The position numbers and the translations under genes were made by a program. A stretch of 64,000 nucleotides of DNA from IMCC2047 sp041395865. Lineage in GTDB: Bacteria; Pseudomonadota; Gammaproteobacteria; Pseudomonadales; IMCC2047. Where the stretch lies: assembly GCA_041395865.1 (NCBI GenBank), contig JAWKZQ010000015.1, positions 1-64,000 of the forward strand, given 5' to 3'. Shown here piece after piece: positions 42,829-51,535 of the stretch. A model generated the notes under the pieces. That model searched no databases. It was not told the DNA's origin and saw nothing but the letters and a program-made list of their open reading frames with translations. Within the stretch, counting starts at the first letter, position 1, and every line of letters begins with the position of its first letter.

Positions 42829-44715
42829 CTATTCCTCTTTCTCCACGTTAATCGCATCAAGCGACTTACCCGATAACGCCTCTTTAATACTGGCGTCCAT
42901 ACGGCGCATAGCAAATTCGTTACTGGCCTGGCCAGCTTTTTCTATTTCACGTGCGATTGCATGCTCGTCATCACCGACCGCAACCTCACGCAGACGATCA
43001 AGGGCAACCTCGATCGCCTTTCGCTCATCAACATTCAGAAGTGCGTCACCATTTTCAGCCAGGGCATTTTCAATACTGATCAACAGCCCTTGCGCATCCA
43101 CCTGTTTTTCACGCAGCTGACGCGCCGCCACATCCTCACGGGCATGAGCAATCGAATCCTTCAGCATCTGGGTGACCTGTTCCTCCTCCAGACCATAGGA
43201 AGGCTTAACGGTCACACTGCTTTCAATGCCGGTCGTCATTTCCTTTGCAGACACATTCAACAGTCCGTCAGCATCCACCTGGAAGGTCACGCGAATACGT
43301 GCAGCGCCAGCCACCATTGGCGGAATGCCGCGCAATTCAAAACGCGCCAATGAACGGCAGTCAGCAACCAGTTCGCGTTCACCCTGCACTACATGAATCG
43401 CCATGGCTGTCTGGCCATCCTTATAGGTCGTAAACTCCTGGGCTTTGGCAATGGGTATGGTTGCATTTCGCGGAATAATTTTTTCGGACAGCCCGCCCAT
43501 CGTCTCAATACCCAATGACAACGGGTTAACATCCAACAGCAACATATCATCACTGCTGCGGTTACCAACCAGCACATCCGCCTGCAATGCCGCACCTGTG
43601 GCCACAACCAGGTCTGGGTCGATATCCACCTTCGGTTCACAACCAAACAGCTCGCCCACACGTCGACGGACATAGGGCACGCGAGTGGAGCCGCCCACCA
43701 TCACAACATTGGTTAAATCCTTGGCCTTAACCTTGGCATCACGCAGGGCACTCTTGCACACCTTCAACGTGCGCTCAATCAAAGGGCTGACCAACGCTTC
43801 AAACTCTGTACGGGAAATCTCCCCCTGCCAACAAAAATCGCCCCGCTTTACCTCAGCAGCAACGACATCCTGCCCGGAAAGCTGCTCCTTAATGCTACGG
43901 GCTTTTTCCATCAATTCACGGCTTAGCTGCGGCGTAACATCGCCCGTATAGCCGGAGTCGGCAAGCATCCTCTCGGCAATAGCCCGATCAAAATCATCGC
44001 CACCCAGCGCCGTATCGCCGCCAGTAGCCAGCACTTCAAAAACGCCAGCCTGCAACCTCAGAATGGAAATATCAAAGGTACCGCCGCCCAGGTCGTAAAC
44101 GGCAATCAGCCCTTCACCTTCCTGATCAAGCCCGTAGGCGATAGCCGCTGCTGTCGGTTCATTCAGCAGGCGCAGCACCTTCAAACCAGCCACTTGCGCA
44201 GCATCCTTGGTTGCCTGTCTCTGGGCTTCATCAAAGTAAGCCGGCACGGTAATAACCGCGCCATCGAGGTCGCCGTCAAGAGCCTCCCGGCCGCGGGCGG
44301 CCAACACTTTAAGTATCTCCGCTGAAACTGAAACAGGGCTGACATTACCCGCCGCCGTCTCAATCAACGGCATGCCAGCCCCTTCAGTTTCGGCAAAATG
44401 ATAGGGCATCCTGTGGTCGAAGGTGGCAACATCCTCAACACCCCGACCCATCAGTCGCTTGACGGAAATGATCGTATTCAGCGCGTCTTTAACCGCTTTT
44501 TCCCGAGCCTCATAGCCAACTAAAATCTGTCCAGGCGCGTAGTGCACCACCGACGGCAACAAATTACGGCCTTGATGATCTGCGATCACCTCAGCCGTTC
44601 CGCTGCGCACGGTAGCAACCAGTGAGTGAGTCGTTCCCAGGTCAATGCCGACTGCCAGCTTACGCTGGTGTGGCATAGGGGTCATACCGGGTTCCGATAA
44701 CTGTAATAACGCCAT
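42829..44715 (-). CDS. hscA: Fe-S assembly chaperone HscA
   Basis: 628 residues from the ATG at 44715 (AGAGAG upstream); the longer frame to 44760 lacks a good start. Hsp70 ATPase signatures: VGIDLGTTHSLVATV, YFDEAQRQATKDAA, AVYDLGGGTFDISIL and VMVGGSTRVPYVR, with a substrate-binding domain and helical lid. HscA takes IscU from HscB and promotes cluster transfer. Between fdx and hscB as usual. Confidence 0.98.
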   Translation of the reverse strand: MALLQLSEPGMTPMPHQRKLAVGIDLGTTHSLVATVRSGTAEVIADHQGRNLLPSVVHYAPGQILVGYEAREKAVKDALNTIISVKRLMGRGVEDVATFDHRMPYHFAETEGAGMPLIETAAGNVSPVSVSAEILKVLAARGREALDGDLDGAVITVPAYFDEAQRQATKDAAQVAGLKVLRLLNEPTAAAIAYGLDQEGEGLIAVYDLGGGTFDISILRLQAGVFEVLATGGDTALGGDDFDRAIAERMLADSGYTGDVTPQLSRELMEKARSIKEQLSGQDVVAAEVKRGDFCWQGEISRTEFEALVSPLIERTLKVCKSALRDAKVKAKDLTNVVMVGGSTRVPYVRRRVGELFGCEPKVDIDPDLVVATGAALQADVLVGNRSSDDMLLLDVNPLSLGIETMGGLSEKIIPRNATIPIAKAQEFTTYKDGQTAMAIHVVQGERELVADCRSLARFELRGIPPMVAGAARIRVTFQVDADGLLNVSAKEMTTGIESSVTVKPSYGLEEEQVTQMLKDSIAHAREDVAARQLREKQVDAQGLLISIENALAENGDALLNVDERKAIEVALDRLREVAVGDDEHAIAREIEKAGQASNEFAMRRMDASIKEALSGKSLDAINVEKEE

Positions 44716-44769
44716 TAAAAACTCTCTATACGTCGGGTATGCTTTTGATGCAAAGTCCAAACAACCAAG

Positions 44770-45300
44770 CTAATCGCTTAGCAATTCGTGCGCCAGGTGC
44801 TCAACCTCTGTTTCCAGCTTCACCAGAAACTGCATTTTTTTAACGGTTTCGACAGCCGCTTCCGTGTCATCTCGCTCAATTTGTGCCTTAAAGTCGGCCT
44901 GCAGGGCATCAAGCTCTGTATCCAGGTGTTCGGTCACTTTCTCCAGTGCCGCTTCCGGATTGTTAGCATGGCTGGCCTGCTCAAGTTCCTCTCGCAGCTC
45001 CATCTGTTCCATCAGGAAGGCCGGATCCATTAAGCCCGAGCCCTGCTCATCCAGCTCAACGCCACGCAACTGCAACATGTAAATGGCCCGCTTCAGTGGT
45101 GACGTCAGCACATCGTAGGCATCATTAATGGTGGCAGCATACTGCACCGCCAGCATCTGTTCGTGCTTGCCAGCTTCAGCAAATTTGTCTGGGTGGGTCT
45201 TACGTTGCAGTTCCCGATATGTCGCCCGCAGGGCGTTTTCATCAAGGCAATACTGTTCTTCTAAATCAAACAGCTGAAAATAGTTTTCCGTTAAAGACAC
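44770..45300 (-). CDS. hscB: Fe-S assembly co-chaperone HscB
   Basis: 176 residues. J domain 1-75 with the HPD motif at 36-38 (KTHPDKF) and YFQLFDL at the start; C-terminal three-helix domain binding IscU. It stimulates HscA ATPase. The 118-base spacer to iscA shows no gene. Confidence 0.97.
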   Translation of the reverse strand: MSLTENYFQLFDLEEQYCLDENALRATYRELQRKTHPDKFAEAGKHEQMLAVQYAATINDAYDVLTSPLKRAIYMLQLRGVELDEQGSGLMDPAFLMEQMELREELEQASHANNPEAALEKVTEHLDTELDALQADFKAQIERDDTEAAVETVKKMQFLVKLETEVEHLAHELLSD

Positions 45301-45418
45301 TGTGCTTCGCCTTTATCTTGCGGGTTCAAAATTAAAAATGAGGGAAGCGATGATACCAGAAGGGAATCAGTGGATAAATGCGGCCACACAGAGCGCGCCG
45401 CCCGGCAAAAACTTCCGC

Positions 45419-45742
45419 CTAGACGTTAAAGCTCTCCCCACAACCGCATTCGCCAGTGACATTGGGGTTGGTAAATTTGAAACCCTCATTTAGCCCTTCG
45501 GTGACGAAATCCAATTCGGTACCGTCCAGGTAAACCAGGCTTTTTTCGTCGACCACGATTTTCAGCCCGTGGTCTTCAAAAATTTGATCACCCTCTTCGA
45601 CCTGATCAACAAACTCAAGCACATAGGCAAGGCCAGAGCAGCCGCTGGTGCGCACTCCAACCCTAACGCCAACGCCTTTTCCACGTTGAGTCAGGTGTTT
45701 ACTGACGTGCTCAGCCGCCGCATCTGTCATTGTGATCGCCAT
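45419..45742 (-). CDS. iscA: A-type Fe-S carrier IscA
   Basis: 107 residues with the three ligand cysteines C35 (TSGCSGLAY), C99 and C101 (GECGCGESF) at the same places as in E. coli IscA. It receives and delivers clusters. 38 bases from iscU. Confidence 0.97.
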   Translation of the reverse strand: MAITMTDAAAEHVSKHLTQRGKGVGVRVGVRTSGCSGLAYVLEFVDQVEEGDQIFEDHGLKIVVDEKSLVYLDGTELDFVTEGLNEGFKFTNPNVTGECGCGESFNV

Positions 45743-45780
45743 AGGGTCTCCCGATGTCCTTACGCTTTAAGCCGTACTGA

Positions 45781-46167
45781 TTAGCTTTCGCCGCGCTTGC
45801 TTTTCAGATCGTTGATAGCCGCTTTGATTGCGTCCTCAGCCAATACGGAGCAGTGCACCTTTACCGGTGGCAACGCAAGCTCTTCAGCAATATCGGTATT
45901 TTTAATCTGAGTCGCCTCTTCCAGGGTTTTACCTTTCACCCATTCGGTCAGCAACGAACTGGATGCAATTGCAGAACCACAGCCATAGGTTTTGAACTTT
46001 GCATCTTCAATCACATCGTTCTCATTAACCTGAATCTGCAGGCGCATAACATCACCACAGGCAGGAGCACCCACCATTCCGGTGCCTACATCCTTAGAGT
46101 CCTTGTCCAGAGCCCCAACATTACGCGGGTTCTCATAATGATCCAGTACTTTATCGCTATATGCCAT
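45781..46167 (-). CDS. iscU: Fe-S cluster scaffold IscU
   Basis: 128 residues from the ATG at 46167. Scaffold ligands C37 and D39 (PACGD), C63 (YGCGSAIASS), H105 and C106 (VHCSVLAED), and the HscA-recognition LPPVK segment at 99-103 are all present. It builds [2Fe-2S] clusters with IscS sulfur. Confidence 0.98.
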   Translation of the reverse strand: MAYSDKVLDHYENPRNVGALDKDSKDVGTGMVGAPACGDVMRLQIQVNENDVIEDAKFKTYGCGSAIASSSLLTEWVKGKTLEEATQIKNTDIAEELALPPVKVHCSVLAEDAIKAAINDLKSKRGES

Positions 46168-46211
46168 TGTCTTACCCTCCAACCTCTCAACTATTTCTGC
46201 GCGGGACTAGC

Positions 46212-47426
46212 CTAGTGGGCAGCCCACTGTACCTGCTCCAGATCAATGCCTTCTTTGTACATTTCCCAGAGAGGTGAAAGTTCACGCAATTTTTCTACAG
46301 CTTCACGCACGTGACTAACCACGTATTTAATTTCTTCTTCGGTCGTGAAGCGACCGATGCCAAAACGGATAGAACTGTGAGCCATTTCATCGTTAAGCCC
46401 CAGCGCACGCAGCACGTAGGATGGCTCCAGGCTTGCGGAAGTACAGGCCGAACCTGACGACACCGCAATATCCTTGAAGGCCATAATCAGAGATTCGCCT
46501 TCTACAAAATTGAAACTGATATTCAGGTTACCCGCCACGCGTTGCGTCGCAGAACCGTTCAAGTGCACCTCTTCCATATCCTGCAGGCCTCCCAGCAGCA
46601 TATCGCGCAGCTTGATAATCCGTGCATTTTCTTCTGCAAACTCTTCCTTAGCAATACGGAAGGCTTCACCCATGCCAACAATCTGGTGAACAGCCAACGT
46701 ACCCGAGCGCATGCCGCGTTCGTGACCGCCGCCATGCATTTGCGCCTCAAGACGCACACGGGGCTTGCGGCGCACATACAGAGCGCCAATACCTTTAGGG
46801 CCGTAGACCTTATGCGCACTCAGGGACATCAGGTCCACCTTCATACGATCCAGGTCCACCTCGACCTTACCGGCACTTTGCGCGGCATCCACGTGAAGCA
46901 GAACACCTTTACTACGCGTCACTTCGCCAATCGCCTCAATGTCGTTGATCACACCAATTTCATTGTTCACATGCATCAGCGACACCAGGATGGTGTCTTC
47001 GCGGATAGCGTCCGCCACAGCCTGAGGCTGGATAATACCTTCTTCATCAGGCTCCAGATAAGTCACTTCGTAACCTTCACGCTCCAACTGGCGGCAGGTA
47101 TCCAGCACCGCTTTGTGCTCAATTTTAGAAGTGATGATGTGCTTGCCTTTTTTATTGTAAAAGTGCGCAACACCTTTAATCGCCAAGTTATCGGACTCGG
47201 TCGCACCGGATGTCCAGACAATCTCACGGGGATCACAATTCAGCAGGTCAGCCACCTGCCTGCGCGCTGTTTCTACCGCCTCTTCTGCTTTCCAGCCAAA
47301 CACGTGGGAACGCGAGCCAGGATTACCGAAATTCCCTTCCAGCGTCAGACACTCGCTCATCTTTTCCGCAACGCGCGGGTCAACAGGCGTGGTAGCTGAA
47401 TAATCAAGATAAATAGGCAAATGCAT
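46212..47426 (-). CDS. iscS: Cysteine desulfurase IscS
   Basis: 404 residues, identical in length to E. coli IscS, from the ATG at 47426 with CGGAG ten bases upstream. PLP lysine in SLSAHKVYGPKG, and the mobile-loop catalytic cysteine in SSGSACTSASLEPSYVL (in parts). It removes sulfur from cysteine for Fe-S clusters, thiouridines and other cofactors. Confidence 0.98.
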   Translation of the reverse strand: MHLPIYLDYSATTPVDPRVAEKMSECLTLEGNFGNPGSRSHVFGWKAEEAVETARRQVADLLNCDPREIVWTSGATESDNLAIKGVAHFYNKKGKHIITSKIEHKAVLDTCRQLEREGYEVTYLEPDEEGIIQPQAVADAIREDTILVSLMHVNNEIGVINDIEAIGEVTRSKGVLLHVDAAQSAGKVEVDLDRMKVDLMSLSAHKVYGPKGIGALYVRRKPRVRLEAQMHGGGHERGMRSGTLAVHQIVGMGEAFRIAKEEFAEENARIIKLRDMLLGGLQDMEEVHLNGSATQRVAGNLNISFNFVEGESLIMAFKDIAVSSGSACTSASLEPSYVLRALGLNDEMAHSSIRFGIGRFTTEEEIKYVVSHVREAVEKLRELSPLWEMYKEGIDLEQVQWAAH

Positions 47427-47456
47427 TGAATTCAAACTCCGATAAACAGTCTCGTT

Positions 47457-47939
47457 TTACAAGCTGGCTTCCATTTTAATCAAGCCTTCTTGGGTTTTCT
47501 TGGCATGTTCTTCCTGCCGCGAAGCAACGGCACGAACCTCGCGCCTTTCAACCAAATCCTTCAGGCTGATATTACTTAAAAATGTGTGTATCTGCCGACT
47601 CAGGTCGTCCCACAAATGGTGGGTCAGGCAAACCTCGCCATGCTGGCAGTTGTTGTCGCCATTACAAAGCGTCGCATCGACCGACTCGTTCACTGCATCA
47701 ACAATTTCTGCAACACAGATATTGTCCAGCTCGCGAGCCAACTGGTAACCGCCGCCAGGCCCCCTGACACTGCTGACCAGCTGGCTACGACGCAACTTCG
47801 AAAACAGCTGTTCCAGATAGGACAGAGAGATATCCTGGCGCAGGGAAATATCAGACAAACTGACCGGTCCATTTTCACTGTAAAGCGCGACATCAAGCAT
47901 CGCTGTTACCGCATAACGGCCTTTAGTCGTCAAACGCAT
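47457..47939 (-). CDS. iscR: Fe-S regulator IscR
   Basis: 160 residues. Rrf2-type winged helix at the N-terminus (MRLTTKGRYAVTAMLD) and cluster ligands C92, C98, C104 and H107 at the same numbering as in E. coli IscR. As a [2Fe-2S] protein it represses its own operon. First gene of iscRSUA-hscBA-fdx-iscX, with an IscR-type box over its promoter. Confidence 0.97.
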   Translation of the reverse strand: MRLTTKGRYAVTAMLDVALYSENGPVSLSDISLRQDISLSYLEQLFSKLRRSQLVSSVRGPGGGYQLARELDNICVAEIVDAVNESVDATLCNGDNNCQHGEVCLTHHLWDDLSRQIHTFLSNISLKDLVERREVRAVASRQEEHAKKTQEGLIKMEASL

Positions 47940-47973
47940 AACGCTCTCTCATCATTACTACTTAGACTCGGGC

Positions 47974-48006
47974 ATTATGCTAAAACCCAGTAAATTAGTC
48001 AAGTAT
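47974..48006 (-). promoter_or_regulatory. isc promoter overlapped by IscR type 1 box
   Basis: On the minus strand TTGACT (47997-48002) and CATAAT (47974-47979) are 17 bases apart. ATACTTGACTAATTTACTGG (48006 downward) follows the type 1 IscR consensus ATASYYGACTRwwwYAGTCRRSTAT with few mismatches in the second half and covers the -35 element, so autorepression is expected. Confidence 0.8.
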
Positions 48007-48432
48007 ACTCAAGAAGCATCTCAGAAAACGCTTGTTGCTTTTCACGGTTCCGTGAAGCATCGCACATGAGTGCTCGGCCCAACGCCGTCGGCAGGCGAGA
48101 TGATAAAGGGAATGGATAAAACAAGAAAGCTCTCGTCCTTCCGTATAGCAACAAATAACGGTCATCCAGGCATTTAGCCCGGCATCCAGGTCTTCGACTC
48201 TTATTTGCTGCCTTGAATACAGTTCTCGGATGAGAGTGTCTTGCCAGAAGGAACGCTCATCAAGGCAAGGAGGGCAGCGACATAACGCTAGCCGTAACGA
48301 CGGGATGGTAAGTCGATTGGGGTCAGCCAGAACTCAACGCAATTCCAACCTGGCCATCGCTTGATAAAAAGCGGACAACAGCCGAACCAAGCCTGGTTTA
48401 TTACACTTGATTTCTGGCCAAGGAAAAACGTC
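48007..48432. other. Gene-free region upstream of iscR
   Basis: No gene or RNA recognised. A 16-base inverted repeat TTCACGGTTCCGTGAA at 48041-48056 is the only clear structure. This marks the point where the usual cysE neighbour of iscR is missing. Confidence 0.5.
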
Positions 48433-48463
48433 TAAAAAAAACCGGTGCCAATAAGACACCGGT
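48433..48463 (-). terminator. Intrinsic terminator after the small ORF operon
   Basis: On the minus strand ACCGGTG-TCTTATTGG-CACCGGT is followed by eight-base T tract TTTTTTTA. It lies 14 bases past the 33-codon ORF stop. Confidence 0.9.
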
Positions 48464-48477
48464 CCTCAGTTAAAGGG

Positions 48478-48579
48478 TTAAACCTGATTAGCAGCAGCCT
48501 TTTGTCTTTTTTGTTTTTTCTCAAGGCGTTTTTCTTTCAGTGTTTTCTTTGCACCTTTTTTCTCTTTTTCTTTTGTCAC
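48478..48579 (-). CDS. 33-residue Lys/Glu-rich small protein
   Basis: GTG start with AAGGG eight bases upstream. The product is VTKEKEKKGAKKTLKEKR followed by LEKKQKRQKAAANQV: about half charged, strongly basic, helical. The ATG overlapping the GTG is in another frame and stops at once. It is directly followed by a strong terminator and preceded by another tiny ORF 12 bases away. No family claimed; a nucleic-acid or ribosome-associated role is only a guess from composition. Confidence 0.6.
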   Translation of the reverse strand: MTKEKEKKGAKKTLKEKRLEKKQKRQKAAANQV

Positions 48580-48591
48580 ATTGATCACCCT

Positions 48592-48672
48592 TCAGGATTG
48601 CATGGACAAGCGCCGCAGTGACTTATCCCGTTTAGATTCAAAGTTATCTTTGCGGCCTGTTAAGTCATGCAT
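48592..48672 (-). CDS. 26-residue basic small protein
   Basis: ATG start with an unusually strong ribosome site AAAGGAGGG seven bases upstream. Product MHDLTGRKDNFESKRDKS then LRRLSMQS, hydrophilic and basic. It lies 33 bases after the GreA/Rnk-like gene on the same strand and 12 bases before the 33-residue ORF, so the three probably form one transcript. It could instead be a short leader coupling translation of the next ORF. Confidence 0.5.
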   Translation of the reverse strand: MHDLTGRKDNFESKRDKSLRRLSMQS

Positions 48673-48705
48673 GTCGATACCCTCCTTTTACTTGATGGTT
48701 AAAGT

Positions 48706-49119
48706 CTAAGCATGAGCAATATCAACAACTTGAAGATCAACCCGGCATCCCAGAAACCGGAATTTAACCCGATCACCAACACCTCGGCCAAGCAGACGAA
48801 TTCCTAACGGTGATAAACAGGACAACTCCCCTTCCTTGGCGACATCGCCTGTAGCAGAAACCAACGTAAAGCTCGCGGTTTCATCGGTGGTACGATCCAA
48901 CAGCGTCACCCGGCTGTTTAATGCAACGACTTTTTCCTGCCGCACACTGCCGCTTTGTTGACGCTCAACAGCCGAGATCGCGTCGGCCAGATACACAGGC
49001 GAACTGCTGAGATCTAATGGTGAATAAATCAAAAATCTGTTTACGCAACGGTTGGACACCAATTGCGCTCTACTTAATAATCCCCTGTTCAAGGCAACCC
49101 TCCAGCCGAACCATTTCAA
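48706..49119 (-). CDS. GreA/GreB C-terminal domain (Rnk-like) protein, start uncertain
   Basis: The C-terminal part, about residues 62-137, has the FKBP-like fold signature of the GreA/GreB/Rnk C-terminus: VVALNSRVTLLDRTT, FTLVSATGD, then LSPLGIRLLGRGVGDRVKF. The N-terminal 60 residues match nothing recognised and lack the Gre coiled coil. The frame begins with TTG at 49119 without a ribosome site; GTG at 49059 and a TTG near 49023 are alternatives. Such proteins bind RNA polymerase or act like Rnk. First gene of a probable operon with the two tiny ORFs. Confidence 0.75.
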   Translation of the reverse strand: MKWFGWRVALNRGLLSRAQLVSNRCVNRFLIYSPLDLSSSPVYLADAISAVERQQSGSVRQEKVVALNSRVTLLDRTTDETASFTLVSATGDVAKEGELSCLSPLGIRLLGRGVGDRVKFRFLGCRVDLQVVDIAHA

Positions 49120-49302
49120 TTCAATAGAAATAACAAACCGGAAACTGCAAGCGGGCGCACAAGCGCCCCTAACGGGGGAAGATGGGGGAAACTCTCCAAG
49201 AAAAGAACCGGGCTAACTTATCCACTGCAACTCCTTTGCCAACAATAAGCCTGGCCGGCTAGACAAGAAACTACAGGCTACCTGCTTTAAATATAAAGTC
49301 AA

Positions 49303-49527
49303 AGCCTAAGCGTGAAATAACCCGCTTAGGCTATGCAATAAATCCTAATTGCCGTTTCACAGGAAAGATTCCACAGGTTTGCCGGCGAGCCCTTCGCTTG
49401 AAGGGTCTCGCGGGTTTACCTGTAGCTATCCGTAACCGCAACCGGGTATTGCAGCAGTACTACTAGACCCAAGGGCTTTTTGGGGGTTTCCCTCACAGGC
49501 CTAGTAATACTGTCGCTGCAATTTTTT
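49303..49527 (+). ncRNA. Candidate structured noncoding RNA with terminal hairpin
   Basis: Three strong hairpins follow each other in a 530-base gene-free gap (49120-49649). First, AGCCTAAGCG / CGCTTAGGCT (49303-49332). Second, 49373-49423: ACAGGT / ACCTGT, GCGAG / CTCGC and CCCTTC-GCTT-GAAGGG. Third, 49449-49521: TTGCAGC / GCTGCAA, AGTA / TACT and TACTAG / CTAGTA with one bulge, followed by TTTTTT, an intrinsic terminator on the plus strand. No known RNA family was recognised and no clear promoter seen. Another short hairpin (GGGCGCACAAGCGCCC) lies near 49152. The plus orientation follows from the T tract. Confidence 0.5.
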
Positions 49528-49649
49528 CGGCGAAGCACTCCTGCGCCTGTTAAAAAAAGGCGACAGGCATGAAAGCCTCACACATTCTTTCTCATTCATT
49601 TTCTCGCGGGCGAACAATCAGCCTCATACCGCCTGGAAATCTCACCCTT

Positions 49650-50336
49650 TCAGGAGGGATTTGCCCATTGGCGGATCAGGTTATGGTAGATGCCACTCAG
49701 ACTAACCACTTCGCTATGGTCCGTTCCAAGCGTTGCCGACAAACGCTGCACCGAGCGATCCAGATCGAATAGCATCTCCCGCTGTTGGATATCGCGCACC
49801 ATGCTTTGTATCCAAAAAAAAGAAGCCAGCCTCTCCCCCCGCTGAACCGCGGAAACATGGTGCAAGCTGGTGGCTGGGTAAAGCACCATATCGCCCGCCG
49901 GCAACTTCACGGCCTGCGTACCGAATTGGGTTTCAATCGTCAGCTCTCCACCTTCGTACTCTTCAGGCCCCGAAAGAAACAGGGTCGCCGACAAGTCCGT
50001 TCGTAATGTCTGGCTGCTTGCCGGCATCTGCATTAACGCCGCATCAATATGCGCCCCGTAGGTTTCAGACTCGCTATAACGATTAAATTTCGGCGGATAA
50101 ATCCTGTCCGGCAACGCCGCTGAGATAAATACCGGGTGCTGCGACAAAGCCCTAAGAATATGGTTACCGAGACTGATCGCCGGCTCCTTGGTATCGTCTA
50201 ACTGCCGGTTCTTTTTGACATGGCGAGCAATGCTGCCTGCGCTACTTGCGCCATCCTGCCAGTCAGCCTTCTCTAAAAGCTCCCTGAACTGGCCGACTTC
50301 ATCAGCTGTCAGGACCTGAGGAATTGTTATCAGCAT
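49650..50336 (-). CDS. piuC: PKHD-type Fe(II)/2-oxoglutarate dioxygenase PiuC
   Basis: 228 residues, the family length. Iron ligands H96 and D98 (YGAHIDAAL) and H159 (TSLHHVSAV), and the 2-oxoglutarate arginine R169. The start MLITIPQVLTADEV is typical. PiuC/YbiX genes lie beside TonB-dependent siderophore receptors and are iron-regulated; the substrate is unknown. Last gene of the iron operon, four bases after the alpha-hydroxyacid oxidase gene. Confidence 0.94.
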   Translation of the reverse strand: MLITIPQVLTADEVGQFRELLEKADWQDGASSAGSIARHVKKNRQLDDTKEPAISLGNHILRALSQHPVFISAALPDRIYPPKFNRYSESETYGAHIDAALMQMPASSQTLRTDLSATLFLSGPEEYEGGELTIETQFGTQAVKLPAGDMVLYPATSLHHVSAVQRGERLASFFWIQSMVRDIQQREMLFDLDRSVQRLSATLGTDHSEVVSLSGIYHNLIRQWANPS

Positions 50337-50340
50337 CGGT

Positions 50341-51468
50341 TTACCACTCCACGTTGCTTACGAGTTGAGTTGCCCTGATATCAGCAATGCTTGCACAACC
50401 CGCCATTGCCATACAAAGCGCCAGTTCCTCTCTGAGCAGCTTGATCATATGCGCAACACCCAGCGGGCCCGCCACGCTCAAGGCATATACCTGCAAGCGG
50501 CCGATTAACACCGCGTTCGCCCCGAGAGCAATCGCTTTAAAAACATCATCGCCGGAGCGTATGCCACTATCGAGCAATAGCGGGTAATCATCACCCACTG
50601 CCTGGCGAATAGCAGGCAGCACGGAAAGACTTGCCGGCGCTCCATCCAGCGTCCTGCCGCCATGATTGGAGACAATTATGCCAGCCACGCCCAGGGCTTT
50701 TAATTCGCGGGCGTCGTCAGCATGCAACACCCCTTTCACCAGCACCGGCACAGGACTCTCATCAACCAGCCGCTTCAGTTTTTCCCGGCTGGGCGCATTT
50801 TGCATATAACTAAGAAAGATATGACGCTGATCGGCTGTTTCAATAACCGGAGGCGTCACCGGACGCTGATCAACCAGGTTAGCGGGCACAAGCTGCTCCG
50901 GAAACTGAAATCCCGCCCGGATCGCCCGAATACTGGGTGCCTGCAACGCCGCATCGACGGTCACCACAAGGGCACGATAACCGGCACCCACAGCTCGTTC
51001 GACAAGCGCTGAGGTATCTTCGTCCCGTGACTGGAAATAAAGCTGAAACCAGCGCTCATCTCCTGCGGCCGAGGCAACCGCTTCCAACGCCGTCGATGAC
51101 AGGGTACTTGAAACCAGGCAGGTATCCGTTGCCGCGGCTGCGCAGGCGGTCGCCATCTCCCCGTTCTGGTGTACTAACGCCTGATACGCAACAGGCGCCA
51201 GCAATATCGGATGTTTCAACGAGCACCCCAGGATCTTCACCTGGGTATGGGCGTTGCTGACATCCTTAAAAATTCGTGGCGTTATCGCCAGGTTCGCAAA
51301 GGCTTTTCGATTGTTTTGCAGCGTCACCTCATGACCGCTACCCCCTGAAAGATAGGCGAAACAATCAGGCGAAATAAAGGCTTCGGCCGTCCGCTCATAG
51401 TCTCTGGCACAAATTATTTCAGAGGGAATAGAGCTCAGCGGCGCTGCAACGATATTTGGAATGCTCAT
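50341..51468 (-). CDS. FMN-dependent alpha-hydroxy-acid oxidase (LldD-like)
   Basis: 375 residues of the lactate dehydrogenase/glycolate oxidase family. Seen: RDYERTAEAFISPDCFAYLSGGSG (in parts), FMN-binding LLAPVAYQALVHQNGE, the WFQLYFQSRD tyrosine region, the active-site lysine in VLVKGVLHADDA, and catalytic histidine and arginine in VSNHGGRTLDG. It oxidises a 2-hydroxy acid to the 2-keto acid. Cytosolic, no membrane segment. Its place between a siderophore receptor and piuC is noteworthy and suggests work on a siderophore-derived hydroxy acid, which is inference. Confidence 0.9.
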   Translation of the reverse strand: MSIPNIVAAPLSSIPSEIICARDYERTAEAFISPDCFAYLSGGSGHEVTLQNNRKAFANLAITPRIFKDVSNAHTQVKILGCSLKHPILLAPVAYQALVHQNGEMATACAAAATDTCLVSSTLSSTALEAVASAAGDERWFQLYFQSRDEDTSALVERAVGAGYRALVVTVDAALQAPSIRAIRAGFQFPEQLVPANLVDQRPVTPPVIETADQRHIFLSYMQNAPSREKLKRLVDESPVPVLVKGVLHADDARELKALGVAGIIVSNHGGRTLDGAPASLSVLPAIRQAVGDDYPLLLDSGIRSGDDVFKAIALGANAVLIGRLQVYALSVAGPLGVAHMIKLLREELALCMAMAGCASIADIRATQLVSNVEW

Positions 51469-51535
51469 TCGACTGACACACCCATTACGGTTAAACGTGA
51501 GCGGGGCAGCAGTTCACTGCCCCGCCGACAGAGGC

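Noticed and set aside
49140..49430. Resemblance to 6S RNA (GCAAGCGGGC) and to a c-di-GMP riboswitch
   Set aside because: Only a ten-base coincidence with 6S RNA; the central bubble and conserved GEMM bases are not found.
49449..49521. Long hairpin considered as an integron attC site
   Set aside because: The RYYYAAC and GTTRRRY core boxes are absent, and there is no cassette structure or integrase.
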